Positions 1 to 10,887 of a stretch of 64,000 nt of DNA are shown piece by piece. Location of the stretch: contig JAIVEN010000011.1 of NCBI GenBank assembly GCA_026686845.1, positions 20,198,501-20,262,500 on the forward strand, in the 5' to 3' direction. Under the pieces are notes generated by a model. It saw only the letters and a list, made by a program, of their open reading frames with translations, made no database searches and had not been told where the DNA came from. The stretch comes from Adenanthera pavonina (lineage: Eukaryota > Streptophyta > Magnoliopsida > Fabales > Fabaceae). The first letter of the stretch is position 1. Each line of letters begins with the position of its first letter. The position numbers and the translations under genes are program-made.

Positions 1-1440
1 TTGCACATTCTCTAAATCACCACTAATTTGCAATGGTCCATGGGAAGGAGAGCCACGGTCCAATCACTAGTGTGACCTTTGGCCAGGTATACTAGTGTGA
101 GGTAAGCTTAGTGATGTCCCGAAATCAGTCTTCACCGACTTTTGGAAGGGAATTACCTATTGAAATGTTGTATGATGATGCTAGCTCGTGGTTCTAGCCG
201 TGTTGAGGGAGACATGCACTGAGACATGCATTGAGGCAAGCACCTCATGACATTGGCCTTACATTGTATCATTTGCATATGTGTGTGGCATTAATGATAT
301 TATATATATGTGTGTGGTTGTCCTCGGTTATTGAGATATATCTCACACCCCCCTCCATGACTAATCTTTTAGGCAAAGACTCTGGTGCTAGTTCAAAGAA
401 GATCAAGGAGTTAATGGTCTTTTCTTCTTTGGGAATTAGAAGTATAATTTGTGGTTGTAATTTAGTTTATGTAATTATGTGCCATGTAGGTTGTTATAGT
501 CTAGTTGCCTGGATGAGATTCTTGGGAGTACTGTTTGTATGCTATGTGATGATAAAATGATTATGATGACGAGGAATGGATGATATGCGGGGTGTGGATA
601 GGTTTCATGAATGATTATTATGTGATAGGTATAGTGTCTATATGTGTATTGATGATGTGGACCCCAGTATGTGTCACTATTGTTGGGCGTGTGTCTGTAA
701 GCCGGATCGGCCATATCTGGGAGCCTAAAGGTGGTTTGGGGCCATGTATGCAAGTTTTAGGCATATAGCCCATTATGTGGTTTTGGGGTTCAAGGCGGTC
801 AATTCTCGGATGAGAGGTTTCTCTGGGGTAAAACCTCATTAGACAAGTTAGTTAAGCCAACTAGGACTTGAGTGAATGGTCTCTGAGTGTCCATTTGCCT
901 TTGGTGGCGATTGGAGGTAATAGGTTGTGGGTTTTGGTCAAAAAGTGGTCAAAACAATATTGGGTATTCAAAATCTCCAAATAGAGTTGAATTTGAGTGA
1001 AATTAGTGTCCATGGTTAGATAATGACAAGAGTGACCTAGAGGAGTTGGAATCAGGTCAATCAGAGGTCGGAGCAAGAAGTTTTGTGTGTCGGAAGTTAG
1101 CCCAAAAATAAGCAATTTACTGATATGGATGCTAATGTTGGGGCCATAGCACCAAGCCTGATTACCCAGCTGAGGCCACGGCGGTACTGTAGCAGGCTGC
1201 AGCTTCATCCTGTTCTAGTGCCTTTTAGTTGTTTTTCCGTTGCTCTGATGTTTTAGGAAGTGAATTTGGGCTGCATTCGATCAGTAGTTTAAGAAATTGG
1301 TCAAGAATGGAGGTTTGTTTTGATAAGGTGTTACAACTATTATGTGAAACTAACAGAAAGGAGAAGAATGAAGGAGCAAATTGTTACCTTTCTCTAATTA
1401 GGGAAGCTTAGCCCAAAAATTGATACACCCAAATGAAACT
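1..1440 (+). repeat. Gypsy LTR-like fragment, degenerate
   Basis: No credible coding region is present; the open frames here are low-complexity and overlap on both strands. Around 332-375 the sequence has a degenerate form of the block (a GAGAT...ATCTC palindrome, then CACCCCCCTCCATGACTAA) that recurs in the gypsy LTRs at about 10.07, 48.20 and 54.58 kb. The segment at 690-840 has the G-rich, non-coding look of LTR sequence. I infer the 3' half of an old Del/Tekay-like LTR in plus orientation, but neither terminus nor a TSD is visible. The part from about 870 to 1440 could be unrelated DNA. Confidence 0.35.
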
Positions 1441-1749
1441 AGCGATGAACTATAGAGCACACATGGAGATGCGTGAGCTCAAAGAATGCTTAAAGTCAAT
1501 AGCAAAGAAGGAACAAAGTCACACGAATTTCTAGCCATACCACTAGAGCACCTGTTAAATTTCTATGAGATAGGGCAAGATTGAGAACTTTCTTTCCTCC
1601 TTCTTTGAAAATGGTGTCAACAAATGAACTACGGGAGGAAGAAAAATCTTATGTAAGAAAAGACCAAAAACCCAATTATTTTTAAGTGAGAATGAAGGGT
1701 GACATGGCATTTTCAAGAATGAGTAAGGGAGAAAAATTACTCTAGCAAG

Positions 1750-1763
1750 GTCCTGCTAAGGTT
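1750..1763. repeat. Left target-site duplication of SINE
   Basis: The 14-mer GTCCTGCTAAGGTT here matches GTCCTACTAAGGTT at 1998-2011 with one mismatch. The two copies exactly bracket the SINE body, the right copy following directly after its A-rich tail. Confidence 0.85.
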
Positions 1764-1997
1764 ACCACCCAGCTTTTGGTTCAATTGGTACGGATTATAC
1801 TAGCTTAATCAAAGGTATTAAGTTCAAGCACTAAGAATGCAGCAATATTAAAACTTGGTGGTAGAGCATGTCACCTTTTGGGTCATACCCGGCTTAATTT
1901 GAATTAGTCTGCATCACAATAAATCCTCTAGCTAAAATGGGGTAGATTCAAGATATCATGTGCACAAGCAAAGAAAAAAAAATAAAGAAAGAAAAAA
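1764..1997 (+). mobile_element. tRNA-derived SINE, complete with TSDs
   Basis: This 234 bp element has the parts of a plant SINE. An internal polymerase III A box, TGGTTCAATTGG, at 1777-1788 fits the consensus TRGYNNARNNGG. A B box, AGTTCAAGCAC, at 1821-1831 has one mismatch to RGTTCRANYCY. They are 32 nt apart, the normal tRNA spacing. The body (about 1880-1915, with a CCCGGCTTAATTTGAATTAGTC segment split over the core) resembles the non-tRNA part of many angiosperm SINEs. It ends in an A-rich tail (about 1967-1997). Fourteen-base TSDs at 1750-1763 and 1998-2011 flank it. It has no ORF, as expected for an element moved in trans by LINE proteins. Family name not assigned. Confidence 0.85.
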
Positions 1998-2011
1998 GTC
2001 CTACTAAGGTT
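1998..2011. repeat. Right target-site duplication of SINE
   Basis: GTCCTACTAAGGTT directly follows the A-rich tail and repeats the 14-mer at 1750-1763 with one mismatch. Confidence 0.85.
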
Positions 2012-2591
2012 CAAACTTTAATTATTATAGAAAATAATAAGCATACATTTCCACTAGACCTTAGTTGCACAATTGATGCATGTCTAAGCAAATCAAAATT
2101 TGAAGTATCATAAGAAAATTGACTAGTTTTTTATTTTTCATCCAATATTTATTTATTTTCAACAAAATTCTTGGGTCATTACATGAAGATTAACAAAATT
2201 GAAAGTCCTCCATGAAATATGTGTGTTTTAATAGGTCTTGATGTGTCTTTTTTCCGTTGGGTTTCATGAACAAAGAGTTTTTCAATATAGAACTATTAGC
2301 CAAACAAGTATGGGGGCTAATAAAGAACAAATCTTCTCTTTGCAAACTAGTGTTGAAGCCAAAATATCTTTATGAAGGTTAAGAAGCTCTCGTATGAAAT
2401 CATTCAATAGCATCATAGATGTGGAAGGGTATCCCAAAAGATAACACCATTGATTATGGAAAAATTACAATGGATAGTTAGTTAACAATGGTAGGAGCAT
2501 TAATTTAACTAATAGGCTATGATGGCCAATGTAATGTGATAAGCCTTCAAGAATGACTTCTATAGGAGAGCACATTTGGTGTTCATAACCT
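2012..2591. other. AT-rich non-coding spacer
   Basis: I see no ORF above background, no recognisable repeat terminus and no RNA gene in this stretch. Confidence 0.5.
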
Positions 2592-2805
2592 AGGATGAGC
2601 ACTAAGTGCTCATCAATATTTTAAACGGTCTAGATTTAATTATATTTTATTATTATATTTTTAATATTTTTTATTTTATAAGATGCAGAATCTAAAATAG
2701 AGATAATTTTATAGTTGTTACTTTTTAAAAAAAAACAAAACAAAAATCTTTAAATTTGAACTATCTAGATCTTGTCAAACTTATGAGTATTGAGTGCTCA
2801 TCACT
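2592..2805. mobile_element. MITE-like element with imperfect terminal inverted repeats
   Basis: The left end begins GATGAGCACTAAGTGCTCATC at 2594, itself a palindrome. The right end finishes TTGAGTGCTCATC near 2803. The reverse complement of the right end aligns with the left end for roughly 45 bp with several mismatches, including a shared TCTAGAT core. The interior is about 85 percent A+T with no ORF. This is the build of a short non-autonomous DNA transposon. A clear TSD could not be fixed, so the exact ends and superfamily are open. Confidence 0.5.
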
Positions 2806-3840
2806 GTGATGAGTGCTAATGAAGGTCCCTTCTATAGAGGATCTTGCATTGTAATTTTAAGAATAGTGGAACTATTCTTTGATAAGACAAATTTATAGTT
2901 TTCAAATTAACAATCAAATTCTTCAACTCCTTGTTTCATTATGGGAAACTTAAGATGAGTGATTCTCTATACAATTGGACTATTCTTTTTTAATCAGAAG
3001 AAGAAGTAGAAGAAAAATCTCACATTGTTTCTATTTCTTTTGGGTTTTTCACTAAGCATTTCGAAATTAAAGAATCTAACTTTGATGCTTACATTGTTAG
3101 ATTCAAGATTTCTTAAATTTTTTATTAGTTATATTTGTAACCCTTTTTTACTATTATAGTTAATCTTTCTATTAACAAATATATTTATCATACCATTATC
3201 CAATTATTTGATGTCATTTGTTCTTCACTTTGAAACTAAACTTCTGCCTCAAAATTATTAAAAGCCTTCTACAAATTCATATTCCGTGCAATCTTGAATA
3301 TATAATCAAATGGAGATTGCCAAAACAAGGATGGATAAAAGAGTGTTGGATTCTTAATGTTTTAATGGTCACAAAACTAATAAGATGTCTATCTTGATAT
3401 AACACCCCAACTCACTAGTTCCTTGCTTTGTTGATGTGTTAAAGGTATTTCAACTTATTTCCTTCATGAGTTGGAGTCAAATTAGATAAAAGACTTTAGA
3501 AAATCAAATTATAAACTTCACAATTTGATTTATAAGTTAAGAAATGTGTTAGCAATGGAGTTGCAGGTTGATTTGCCAAATGGGAAAATGCAATTATGGG
3601 AATGTCAAGTTCAAAAATTGATTTTTAGGTGACCATAAATTGATTTGTCAGTTGAAGAAACATGGTTCTATAGATCATGGGATCAGAAATTAAATTAAGA
3701 CAAAGGGAAATTGATTTATGGTAAGTTATGGTGTGATTTTAGGTTTTTTACCTTACAAAAATTTATTTGTCCAGAAAGGAATTGCACGATTTCAAATTTT
3801 GGCATACATAAATTGATTTATTTACATGCTCAATCTTTTC
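2806..3840. repeat. Non-coding; loose AAATTGATTT-type periodicity at 3500-3830
   Basis: There is no coding region. Between about 3500 and 3830 short motifs of the type AAATTGATTT or AATTTGATTT recur roughly every 30-70 bp, among otherwise unrelated AT-rich DNA. The pattern resembles the AATTCGAATT repeats of the Sirevirus LTRs in this window, so it may be a decayed LTR of a related family. No terminus, primer-binding site or TSD supports this. Confidence 0.25.
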
Positions 3841-3960
3841 TAAATCTTTTCTATTTTGGGCTCTTTCTTTGGCTAATTGAAGGTTAATCTTATCATCTTA
3901 ACATATTTTCAAGACAACCTTTTGAACATAAGCTATGAGTTAGCCATAACATAAATGCTC
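3841..3960 (-). pseudogene. Inverted fragment of endogenous pararetrovirus coat-protein gene
   Basis: This 120 bp stretch is nearly the reverse complement of 35175-35294, which lies in the coat-protein region of the endogenous pararetrovirus. I saw about eight differences by eye. The match starts and stops sharply, at about 3841 and at 3960. It has no function; it records a rearranged viral integration, in which inverted pieces sit beside a forward copy. Such clusters are common for endogenous Caulimoviridae. Beyond 3960 the sequence changes to a leader-like segment. Confidence 0.8.
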
Positions 3961-3968
3961 TCAATCAA

Positions 3969-3980
3969 TTTATCAGAGCC
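3969..3980 (+). promoter_or_regulatory. Possible pararetrovirus tRNA-Met primer-binding site
   Basis: TTTATCAGAGCC resembles TGGTATCAGAGC, the initiator tRNA-Met complement that marks the start of minus-strand synthesis in plant pararetroviruses. It has two mismatches and sits about 330 bp before the first ATG of the viral region. It also lies immediately after an inverted-fragment junction at 3960, so the match may be coincidental. Confidence 0.4.
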
Positions 3981-4297
3981 TAAAGGGGAAGTATGAATGT
4001 ATTGATAGAATTTTAGTCAAGATTTACTTTATCAAGTTACATGTTAATATTTTAATACTATTTATTTGCTCAATTTGATCATATGTTTCAAACTTTTTGA
4101 GTAAACAAGTGTCCTAACATATGTAGAATATTCATGATGTTATGAGATTGTAAGTCTAGATTTTGGTAGAAACTCATATGCATGAGTGTATTATATAGTA
4201 TATTATTTGCTTTTAATATTGGTGCCAAAAATAGTGTTAAATTTTAATATTTAACTTGAATAGTAATTCTTAGCTCATTTTGTTTCTTTATATTTCT

Positions 4298-5836
4298 ATG
4301 GATCTTGATGGTAATGATATAAAAAAGGGAGATTTATTTCAAAATATTTATATCTCTTACCCTTTCCCGTTACTCTTCTATTCCCATTTCCTCCTCAATC
4401 ACTGAACCTGAATCAATCTTATCAACCAACATTTTCCAGGAAGGAATTCAATTATAAGATATTAACCAAGAAACAGATGACTGGATCATTCCTCAAGTCA
4501 ATAGAAACCTCCTCTATAAACCATAAGTAAGATTCTTCACCAAATCTGATTATATTATCAAGACTATTGAAGAAGCCATTCTTGTTAAACCTGACAAAGA
4601 AGAGTTCACCCTTTTATCCCTAGACTTTGTCAAACACAAAAAATGCTATAAATATTTACACATAGGATAAGTTCAAGTAGCCATTAAACCCTTAGTAAGG
4701 AGAGGATTAAACGTTTCTTGTCTCCTTGACCTTAGAGATACTAGACACAATATATTCATTAACTCTCTCTTAGGCATTGCAAAAGCAGGTCTTCATGATG
4801 AACCAATTTATTTTAACAGCTACCCTAATAGAAGTGTTAGTTTAGTTGATAAGCATGTTATAGGTGTTCTCAAATTAAACATAAAATTGAATGGATTCCA
4901 TATGAAACCTAGATTTATCCTAGTTGCCTTAATATATAGAATCTCTTATAAACTGATGAATTCGTTAACCTATCCTTTCTAAATACCTCAAGAAATTGGT
5001 CACACAAACATATTCTTGACTGACTGCACTAGAGCTTATATCCATATACCAAAAGTAATTAAATGAGAGGATATTATTTTACCAGAACCATGGTTAATGG
5101 AGAGAGCTTCTCCATCTATACCAATGCTAACCCCAGAAATTAGATTTATCACCCAAAGTTCAAACTAATCTATTGCCATAGCCTTTGATAGAAGTCGAAG
5201 GTCCTTTAGTGCAACTTCTAGAGTTGATACTCGAATAGTCCTATCAAATGATGACTTTAGAATAGTAGCCTCAGAATTATCAAGGCATTTTGTCTCTTCA
5301 ATCCCTCAAACTATCCCTTGGAGTGTTCTTCCCTCTAGTGTCCAGTCCTCTATTCACTTCCAAGGATTGGATGCTTCAAACATTCCCAGACCAACTTACG
5401 AAAGAGACAAATAAAGATCCATGCCATCTCCAACATATACTTCCTTACATGAGCCTTTTGGAGAGGTTAATACTATTTTAATCAAATTTCAAATAGATAA
5501 ATCTGTTTTACAAAAGGATTACTATGCTAAGGAAAACCAATTTGCTCAAAATTGGTTTTTTGAGAATTAGGAAGGAAAAAAATAAAGCAAATTCAAGAAA
5601 AATTTTACAGGTTGCTTGAAAAGGTCTAAATGAATATTCCATTTTTTAATGGTCTGAAGCTTATACTTTAGGAAATCATTTGGAATATCTATTCATGAAT
5701 TCGATCAATGAAACCAAAAAATCTTAGCAAACCTTTAAAGGAAATGTTATAGATTCTGAATTTCCTCCTATCAAAACCATTTTGATTACCCAGATTTACT
5801 GATAACAACCCAGTTATGGCTGCCCCTTATAAATTT
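4298..5836 (+). pseudogene. Endogenous pararetrovirus polyprotein, left part with movement-protein domain (broken)
   Basis: The plus strand from about 4340 reads, through several stops and frame changes, as the N-terminal part of a Caulimoviridae polyprotein. The segment from about 4650 to 4970 has the features of the 30K-type movement protein, which enlarges plasmodesmata: a VQVAIKPLVRRGLNVSCLLDLRD block followed at once, in the same frame, by a region rich in conserved hydrophobic strands. The first ATG (4298) is in a different frame from this domain. The part after about 5170 is less conserved and leads toward the coat-protein region. The sequence stops at 5836, where a copia element entered; it resumes at 34120. 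A movement protein joined to the coat protein in one polyprotein suggests a Petuvirus or Florendovirus relative. It is non-functional. Confidence 0.75.
5832..5836. repeat. Left TSD of old copia element (AATTT)
   Basis: AATTT precedes the left LTR and corresponds to AATTC at 34120-34124 on the other side, with one mismatch as expected for an old insertion. Confidence 0.55.
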
Positions 5837-6231
5837 TTATAGAAAATAAAGTAGATATAAAAGACTTGTCGAGTATATCAACCCAAACCTTGAAAGAGAA
5901 AAACATATACTGACACCCACATGTATTAGAAAAATCATGATCACTTGAATCTTTAAAAGGTTTCACAGTAGATGCACAGATAGAGAGAATAGTGAGAGTT
6001 TAGTAACAGGACTCATAAAAAAAATTCTTTAGTTTTTCTAATATTTAATCAGGATGAGTGCACAGTTTTTCAAGCTATTGTTGTAATCCCACTCACACAC
6101 ATTCTCCCTTAATTGATTCAGAAATATAATTGTTCCCTCTTTTTTGAAATGAGAGAATTGCACTCATTTTCCCTAGATAAATATTGGGCTTTTAGGCCCA
6201 TCAAGGGTGGATAGAATTAAATAATCTAACA
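5837..6231 (-). repeat. 3' LTR of old copia element
   Basis: This 395 bp segment matches 33723-34119 along its length with scattered substitutions and small indels. In minus orientation it starts TGTTAGATTATTTAATTC, a common copia LTR start; its far end has lost the final CA (TGATAG in the other copy reads TTATAG here). Confidence 0.8.
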
Positions 6232-7333
6232 CTTGATGGGATAAATCTCAGCTATTCCTTCTCTCTATTTCATACCAAGTGCTCTCCTATGACCAAATAG
6301 GCATAACGTCTCTATTTGGGTATTCTTGTACTAGAAATCCTTCTCTAGGAACAACACAAGATAATCTTATGTCTCTCACACTCATCTTGTTCACATATTA
6401 TGCTTCAAGTACCCTAGATATACCCATATACACTTTTACTTCTAGTAAATCTAATCCCTCTCGAGTTTTCAATAGAAACTTATATTGCCTTCCTTTCTCT
6501 TATGCATAGCGCCCACACTTATGATGTTAACAAAATAACTTCAATACGGATATATCTCAAACAGTAGCATATATGTGTACATTTTTAGGTAATCTTGCTT
6601 TTGCCCATATATCACTTCAATTTGAACCAATTGCTTTCTTAACATAATTTCTTTAGATCAAATTTATCATGAGCATAAGATATATGCTAAAATAGCATAC
6701 ACTAAATCACCTCTCCATGATAACATGAAAGTCATTAGGGCATTAATGAAAGAATTTATCTCTTTTCAAGACTCACATAGCAACAAAGCAAGGATCTATT
6801 TACTTGCTTCACAATTGTAGTTTTTAAGCACACGTAGTATGAATTGTATGCTACGATGTTTCTCTTATTACATAAGAACGTATGTTAATTTTTAATTTTA
6901 TTTTTGACACTGTATAGATTTCAGTTTAGACACACACAATATCTAACCTAAATTCTTCCAATGTTCTCACTCCTTAGGATGCCATTTTGGAGAATTCATT
7001 ACCTGGCTATAGATATTATGGATTGTGGGTATCTATAATTTGATCTAAAACTTTTGTATGTTGGATCTTATCTTGGCTTACTTTTTTCTTCTATCGAGAT
7101 GACATATATTTTGTGTTTCTTCTCTACCAAATTACCACTTTTGTTGTTTTCTTGGTGAACACAAATGTCTCATCTTTGCATGCTCCTCATGAGCGTCAAA
7201 GGTGGTTGCTTGTGTGAGAAAGCCAACCTCATCAACCTGTTAAACATACTAGATATTGTATATTTACTCACATGTATATATACAAAAAACTACTTTCATT
7301 CATGAGATTATTTATTACACAACATGTATTACA
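6232..7333 (-). other. 3' non-coding region of old copia element
   Basis: Between the RNase H stop and the 3' LTR lies about 1.1 kb with no recognisable domain. A copia 3' non-coding region is normally much shorter, so an unseen fragment may be inserted here; I find no boundary. The plus-strand frame at 6279-6509 shows no family features. Confidence 0.35.
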
Positions 7334-8302
7334 TTATATCCTATGCATACCAAAAGACTTCACATGATCAACAAACACATCTCTAGATATTGGTTTAGTT
7401 AAGGGATATGCTATCATTTGCTGCATATGAATATATTGTACAGTAACACTTTTCCATGCTATAGTATCTCTAACAAAATTATACTTAATATCTATATGTT
7501 TAGTTATACTATGATACTTGGGGCCTTTCGTGTAAGCAATGGTTGCTTGGCTGTCACAGTTAGTCAACACTGGATATGATGTCTCACCAATAATCCCTAA
7601 GTGTTCTAAGAATCTTTTTATCCATATGGCTTCTTATGTTGTAGCTGAGCAAACAACAAATTCTGCTTCCATAGTGGACAAGGCAGTGCATGTTCGTTTC
7701 TTACGACACCAAGAAATAGATCCATTGTATAGTAGAAAAGTGTATCCTGATGTAGACTTGCACTCGTCTAGATCTCTGGCCCAATCTGCATTGGAGAATC
7801 CTACCAAACGTAGATCTCTTCCTAAATAACATAGCTCATAGTCTACTGTGTCTTTCAGATACCTTAAAAATTCATTTGATAGCCTTTCAGTGTTTCTATC
7901 TAGGGTTGGGCTGATATCTGCTTACAAGTGTAACCGTATAACAAATATTCAGTCTTGAATATATCATTGCATACATTAAACTACCCACTGCACTTGAGTA
8001 AAGGACTTTTCCATTGCTTTGTTTTGATATTCATTTTGAGGACCCGTCGCCTAACTTAGATTTTCACCTTTTATTGTAAAGGTATCCATGGATTTGCAAT
8101 CTTTCATATTAAATCGCTCAATAATCTTTCTTATGTAAGTCTCTTGCATAAGAGATATTAGGTTTTTCGAGTAATTCTAGTAGATTTTTCCTCTAAGGAC
8201 ATAATCTGCTTTAGCCATGCCTTTCATCTTAAAGTTTGTAGACATCCATTCTTTAATAGATTTGATCGAATCTAGGTTAATCCTAACTAATAATGTGTCA
8301 TC
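7334..8302 (-). pseudogene. Old copia element: end of reverse transcriptase and RNase H
   Basis: On the minus strand 7334-7570 is an open frame ending the polyprotein. It contains the copia RNase H C-terminal signature (TKHIDIKYNFVRD) and the final region with LTKP. Upstream, in minus order, the region up to about 7830 reads as the RNase H core, with the usual ADW and KSTSGY blocks and an ALSTMEAEF segment, interrupted by stops. From 7830 to 8302 lies the decayed end of the reverse transcriptase. The reading is cut at 8302 by a solo gypsy LTR and resumes at about 10888. Confidence 0.75.
8298..8302. repeat. Left TSD of solo gypsy LTR (TCATC)
   Basis: TCATC here is repeated exactly at 10883-10887 on the other side of the LTR. 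Confidence 0.8.
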
Positions 8303-9169
8303 TATAATATCTCAAAATTTCACTGAATACTAAGTAATGAAAGACAAAATAATTGATGATAATGCAAAAGGTACAAAAAATTCATAAAAATAGACAGACT
8401 TCGTTTTGTGTGAATAAGGGCAAAGAGGTCATTTTTACTGGTTAGGAGAAAAAATGAGAAAATTATATTTTTACCCCTAAATAAGTTTAAAAATGACATC
8501 CATATCCCTAAATTCATAAAAATTATATGGAGAAGAAATAAAAAAGTCTTTGGAAAAAATTACACCTAATGACCCGAAAGTTTCAAAAATTATAATTTAA
8601 CCCTGGTCAGGGGCAATTTTATAAATATGTAAACTATTATCAAAACAAAGCCTTCAATGAAAGAAGTACAATGGTATATGACACTGAGGGCTAATGTTCA
8701 AGGATAAAGAAATAATCAATATCGAGTGTCTAAAAGTAACAATAAACTGATAAAGTAAATTGTGGGCCCTATCGATAATTAAAAGGTAACTGGGATAGGC
8801 TATGGGTTATAAATAGATATCATTTGGGATATGATAATTATGAAAATATAAAAACAAAATTGGAATAGTCTTGTAGCCCAGAAATGCCAAATTCCTATAA
8901 AAAGCAATTTTATTGGTACGATTAAAAATTATCTGGTTCAAGATATATCTGGACCAGGAAAAATTGAGCAGATTGGACACTCAAAGACCTCTCATTGGGC
9001 ATGATTTTGGGCAGCATGGTTTTTTGGAGAAAACTTCTCCAAGAAGTAGTCATTTTTTGGTAAAAAATTAAGCATGGTTACTTTTGCTAATTAACCATGA
9101 TTAACCATATCATTTAACCACCTAATTAACCATTTAATTACCCTCTTTCCTCTGCATATTCACGAGCAT

Positions 9170-9282
9170 TCAGCAGCAAAGAGAGAAGGAAAAAACACAA
9201 GGGAGAAGAGGGAAAAGAAGAGAAAGAAGAAGGGAAAACTCAAGGTAAAATTCAAGAGCTCAAGTTGGTAAGTCATATTATA
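9170..9282 (+). promoter_or_regulatory. Purine-rich leader tract and donor-like GTAAGT in gypsy LTR
   Basis: A GA-rich tract is followed by CAAGGTAAAA near 9241 and TTGGTAAGT near 9266, both like 5' splice sites. The same order occurs in the LTRs near 47320-47405 and 53540-53640. It probably marks the transcribed leader of this LTR family; splicing is an inference. Confidence 0.35.
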
Positions 9283-10074
9283 CTACTTCAAGCTTGTAGT
9301 TCATGGTTTTTAAAGCATGGTTTATGGATTAGTTTTGCCTCCTCCTTACCTTAGGGTTTCAGCCATGTTATGGATTTAGCAAGAAAATGGGTTAATCAAC
9401 CATTAAACTTAGGGAAAAATTTAGACTAACCACTAGAATCAAGAATCTATGGCTAGTTTGAAGTGTTTTGAAGAAAATCTTTTTCTTCCATTTTTTATGC
9501 ATTTTTGGTCTGAATAGGGGGAGTATTTAGAGTTGGAATTTCATGATTTTTAACTCAAAAATGGATTTCCCATGGTCCAAAACCTTAAAAACAAGTGTGT
9601 TGTATAAAGTGTATTATACAAAGAAAGATCAAAGGAAAGTTAAGTGAAAAATTTAGGGTTTAGTGAGCATAGTATTGTGTAATTCCAAACATTAGTAGTT
9701 AAATTGATTAAATGATAATATGGCTAGGTTCAAGGAAGTGTTAGGAGGCCCAAGAAGTGGCATACCAAGTGTGGGGATCATTGGAACACATAAAGGTAGA
9801 TAATTCTCTTTACTAACATCACATTGTCATTATTGTCTCTTTGATACTTGACACTATGGCATATGTCCGAAATGTTGATTTGTGATATTTCTATATTGTT
9901 GGTTGAGTTTCATGAGGGGTTTGGAGCCCCGGGATGTCTATTTTACAAAATGAAACTTTGCCAAAATTTTTGTAAAATGTATATGTTTCCAATGTGCCTA
10001 TGTGATGAACTATGTTTTCTTGATGTTTTCATGCTCAATGTGATGATATGATGGCATGTATGGGATTTATCAGC

Positions 10075-10093
10075 TGAGATTCTTTGAATCTCA
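10075..10093. repeat. Conserved 19 bp palindrome of gypsy LTR
   Basis: TGAGATTCTTTGAATCTCA forms a perfect 8 bp stem with a TTT loop. Identical or reverse-complement copies stand at 15358-15376, 48201-48219 and 54576-54594, with decayed copies near 332 and 57470. Confidence 0.9.
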
Positions 10094-10882
10094 CCCTCCC
10101 ATATATTAACCATGATAAGGTAGCAACAATGACAAGACCACCAAGGAAGAGAAAGGAAAGGAGAAAAAATTTGGCCATTAACTTGATATTGATCCCAATG
10201 GCCATGAATTTAGAACTTTTATGTAGATTTGTTAAGATGATGTTAAATATGTTTCTCCAATTTTTTTTATATTTCTTTAAGTCCTAGCTAATGTATGGCA
10301 TGATATGGAGATGAGATATGGTAATGTTAAAATTTATAGCTTTTGTTTGCAATTTATTAGGATACAAATGGTCATTTTGACCTATACAAAGCTAACATAC
10401 TACTGTTTAGACTTTTTGATATATAAAGTATGAATGATATATATTCATAAAAACTAGATAGAGATAGCTTTCATATGGTCTAAAGATCACTCAATTTGAA
10501 TAAAGTGTACGAATTATGGTGAATTTTCAAAATTAGCCTGAAAAATTGGATTTTCAAAAAATGACTATATGAGTAGTAAAATTTCACGAAATTTACTATA
10601 CTAATTGGCTAAGTAGTTGCTCTAATTAATATTTTTTTCATGTAGATAATATTTTAAGTTATCCATAGAGACTTGATTCACTTTCATATGATTTTTATTG
10701 TATTAGTTATGATTTTCTGAATTTTGCCGAAAAAGAAGAAAAAATGGGATTAAATGAATAGTACCATGGAAATTGATTAAATTTATTATAATATTTTATT
10801 GTGATTTAGGCTTCTAGTTAAGTATAGTTAATCTCTAATAAGGTCTAATACATGGGAAACAATCCTAAATAGAGATGTTACA

Positions 10883-10887
10883 TCATC
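10883..10887. repeat. Right TSD of solo gypsy LTR (TCATC)
   Basis: An exact repeat of 8298-8302. Confidence 0.8.

Larger units (their letters stand above)
8303..10882 (+). mobile_element. Solo Del/Tekay-like gypsy LTR
   Basis: This 2580 bp LTR begins TATAATATCTC (TG has decayed to TA) and ends GATGTTACA. It is flanked by perfect 5 bp TSDs, TCATC, and no internal region is present. It is therefore a solo LTR left by recombination between two LTRs. It shares ordered blocks with the LTRs at 46485 and 52880: a CACCTAATGACCC block near 8563, a purine-rich tract at 9170-9240, the 19 bp palindrome at 10075-10093, and the terminal TAATACATGGGAAA block. The open frames at 9848-10051 and 10084-10287 lie inside it and are not genes. 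It sits in the reverse transcriptase of the old copia element. Confidence 0.9.

Noticed and set aside
475..839. Overlapping minus-strand frames rich in Tyr, His and Pro
   Set aside because: They overlap plus-strand frames, have no family features, and lie in LTR-like DNA; chance frames are the simplest explanation.
9848..10287. Two 67-codon plus frames as small genes
   Set aside because: They lie wholly inside the solo gypsy LTR and are not conserved in the other LTR copies.
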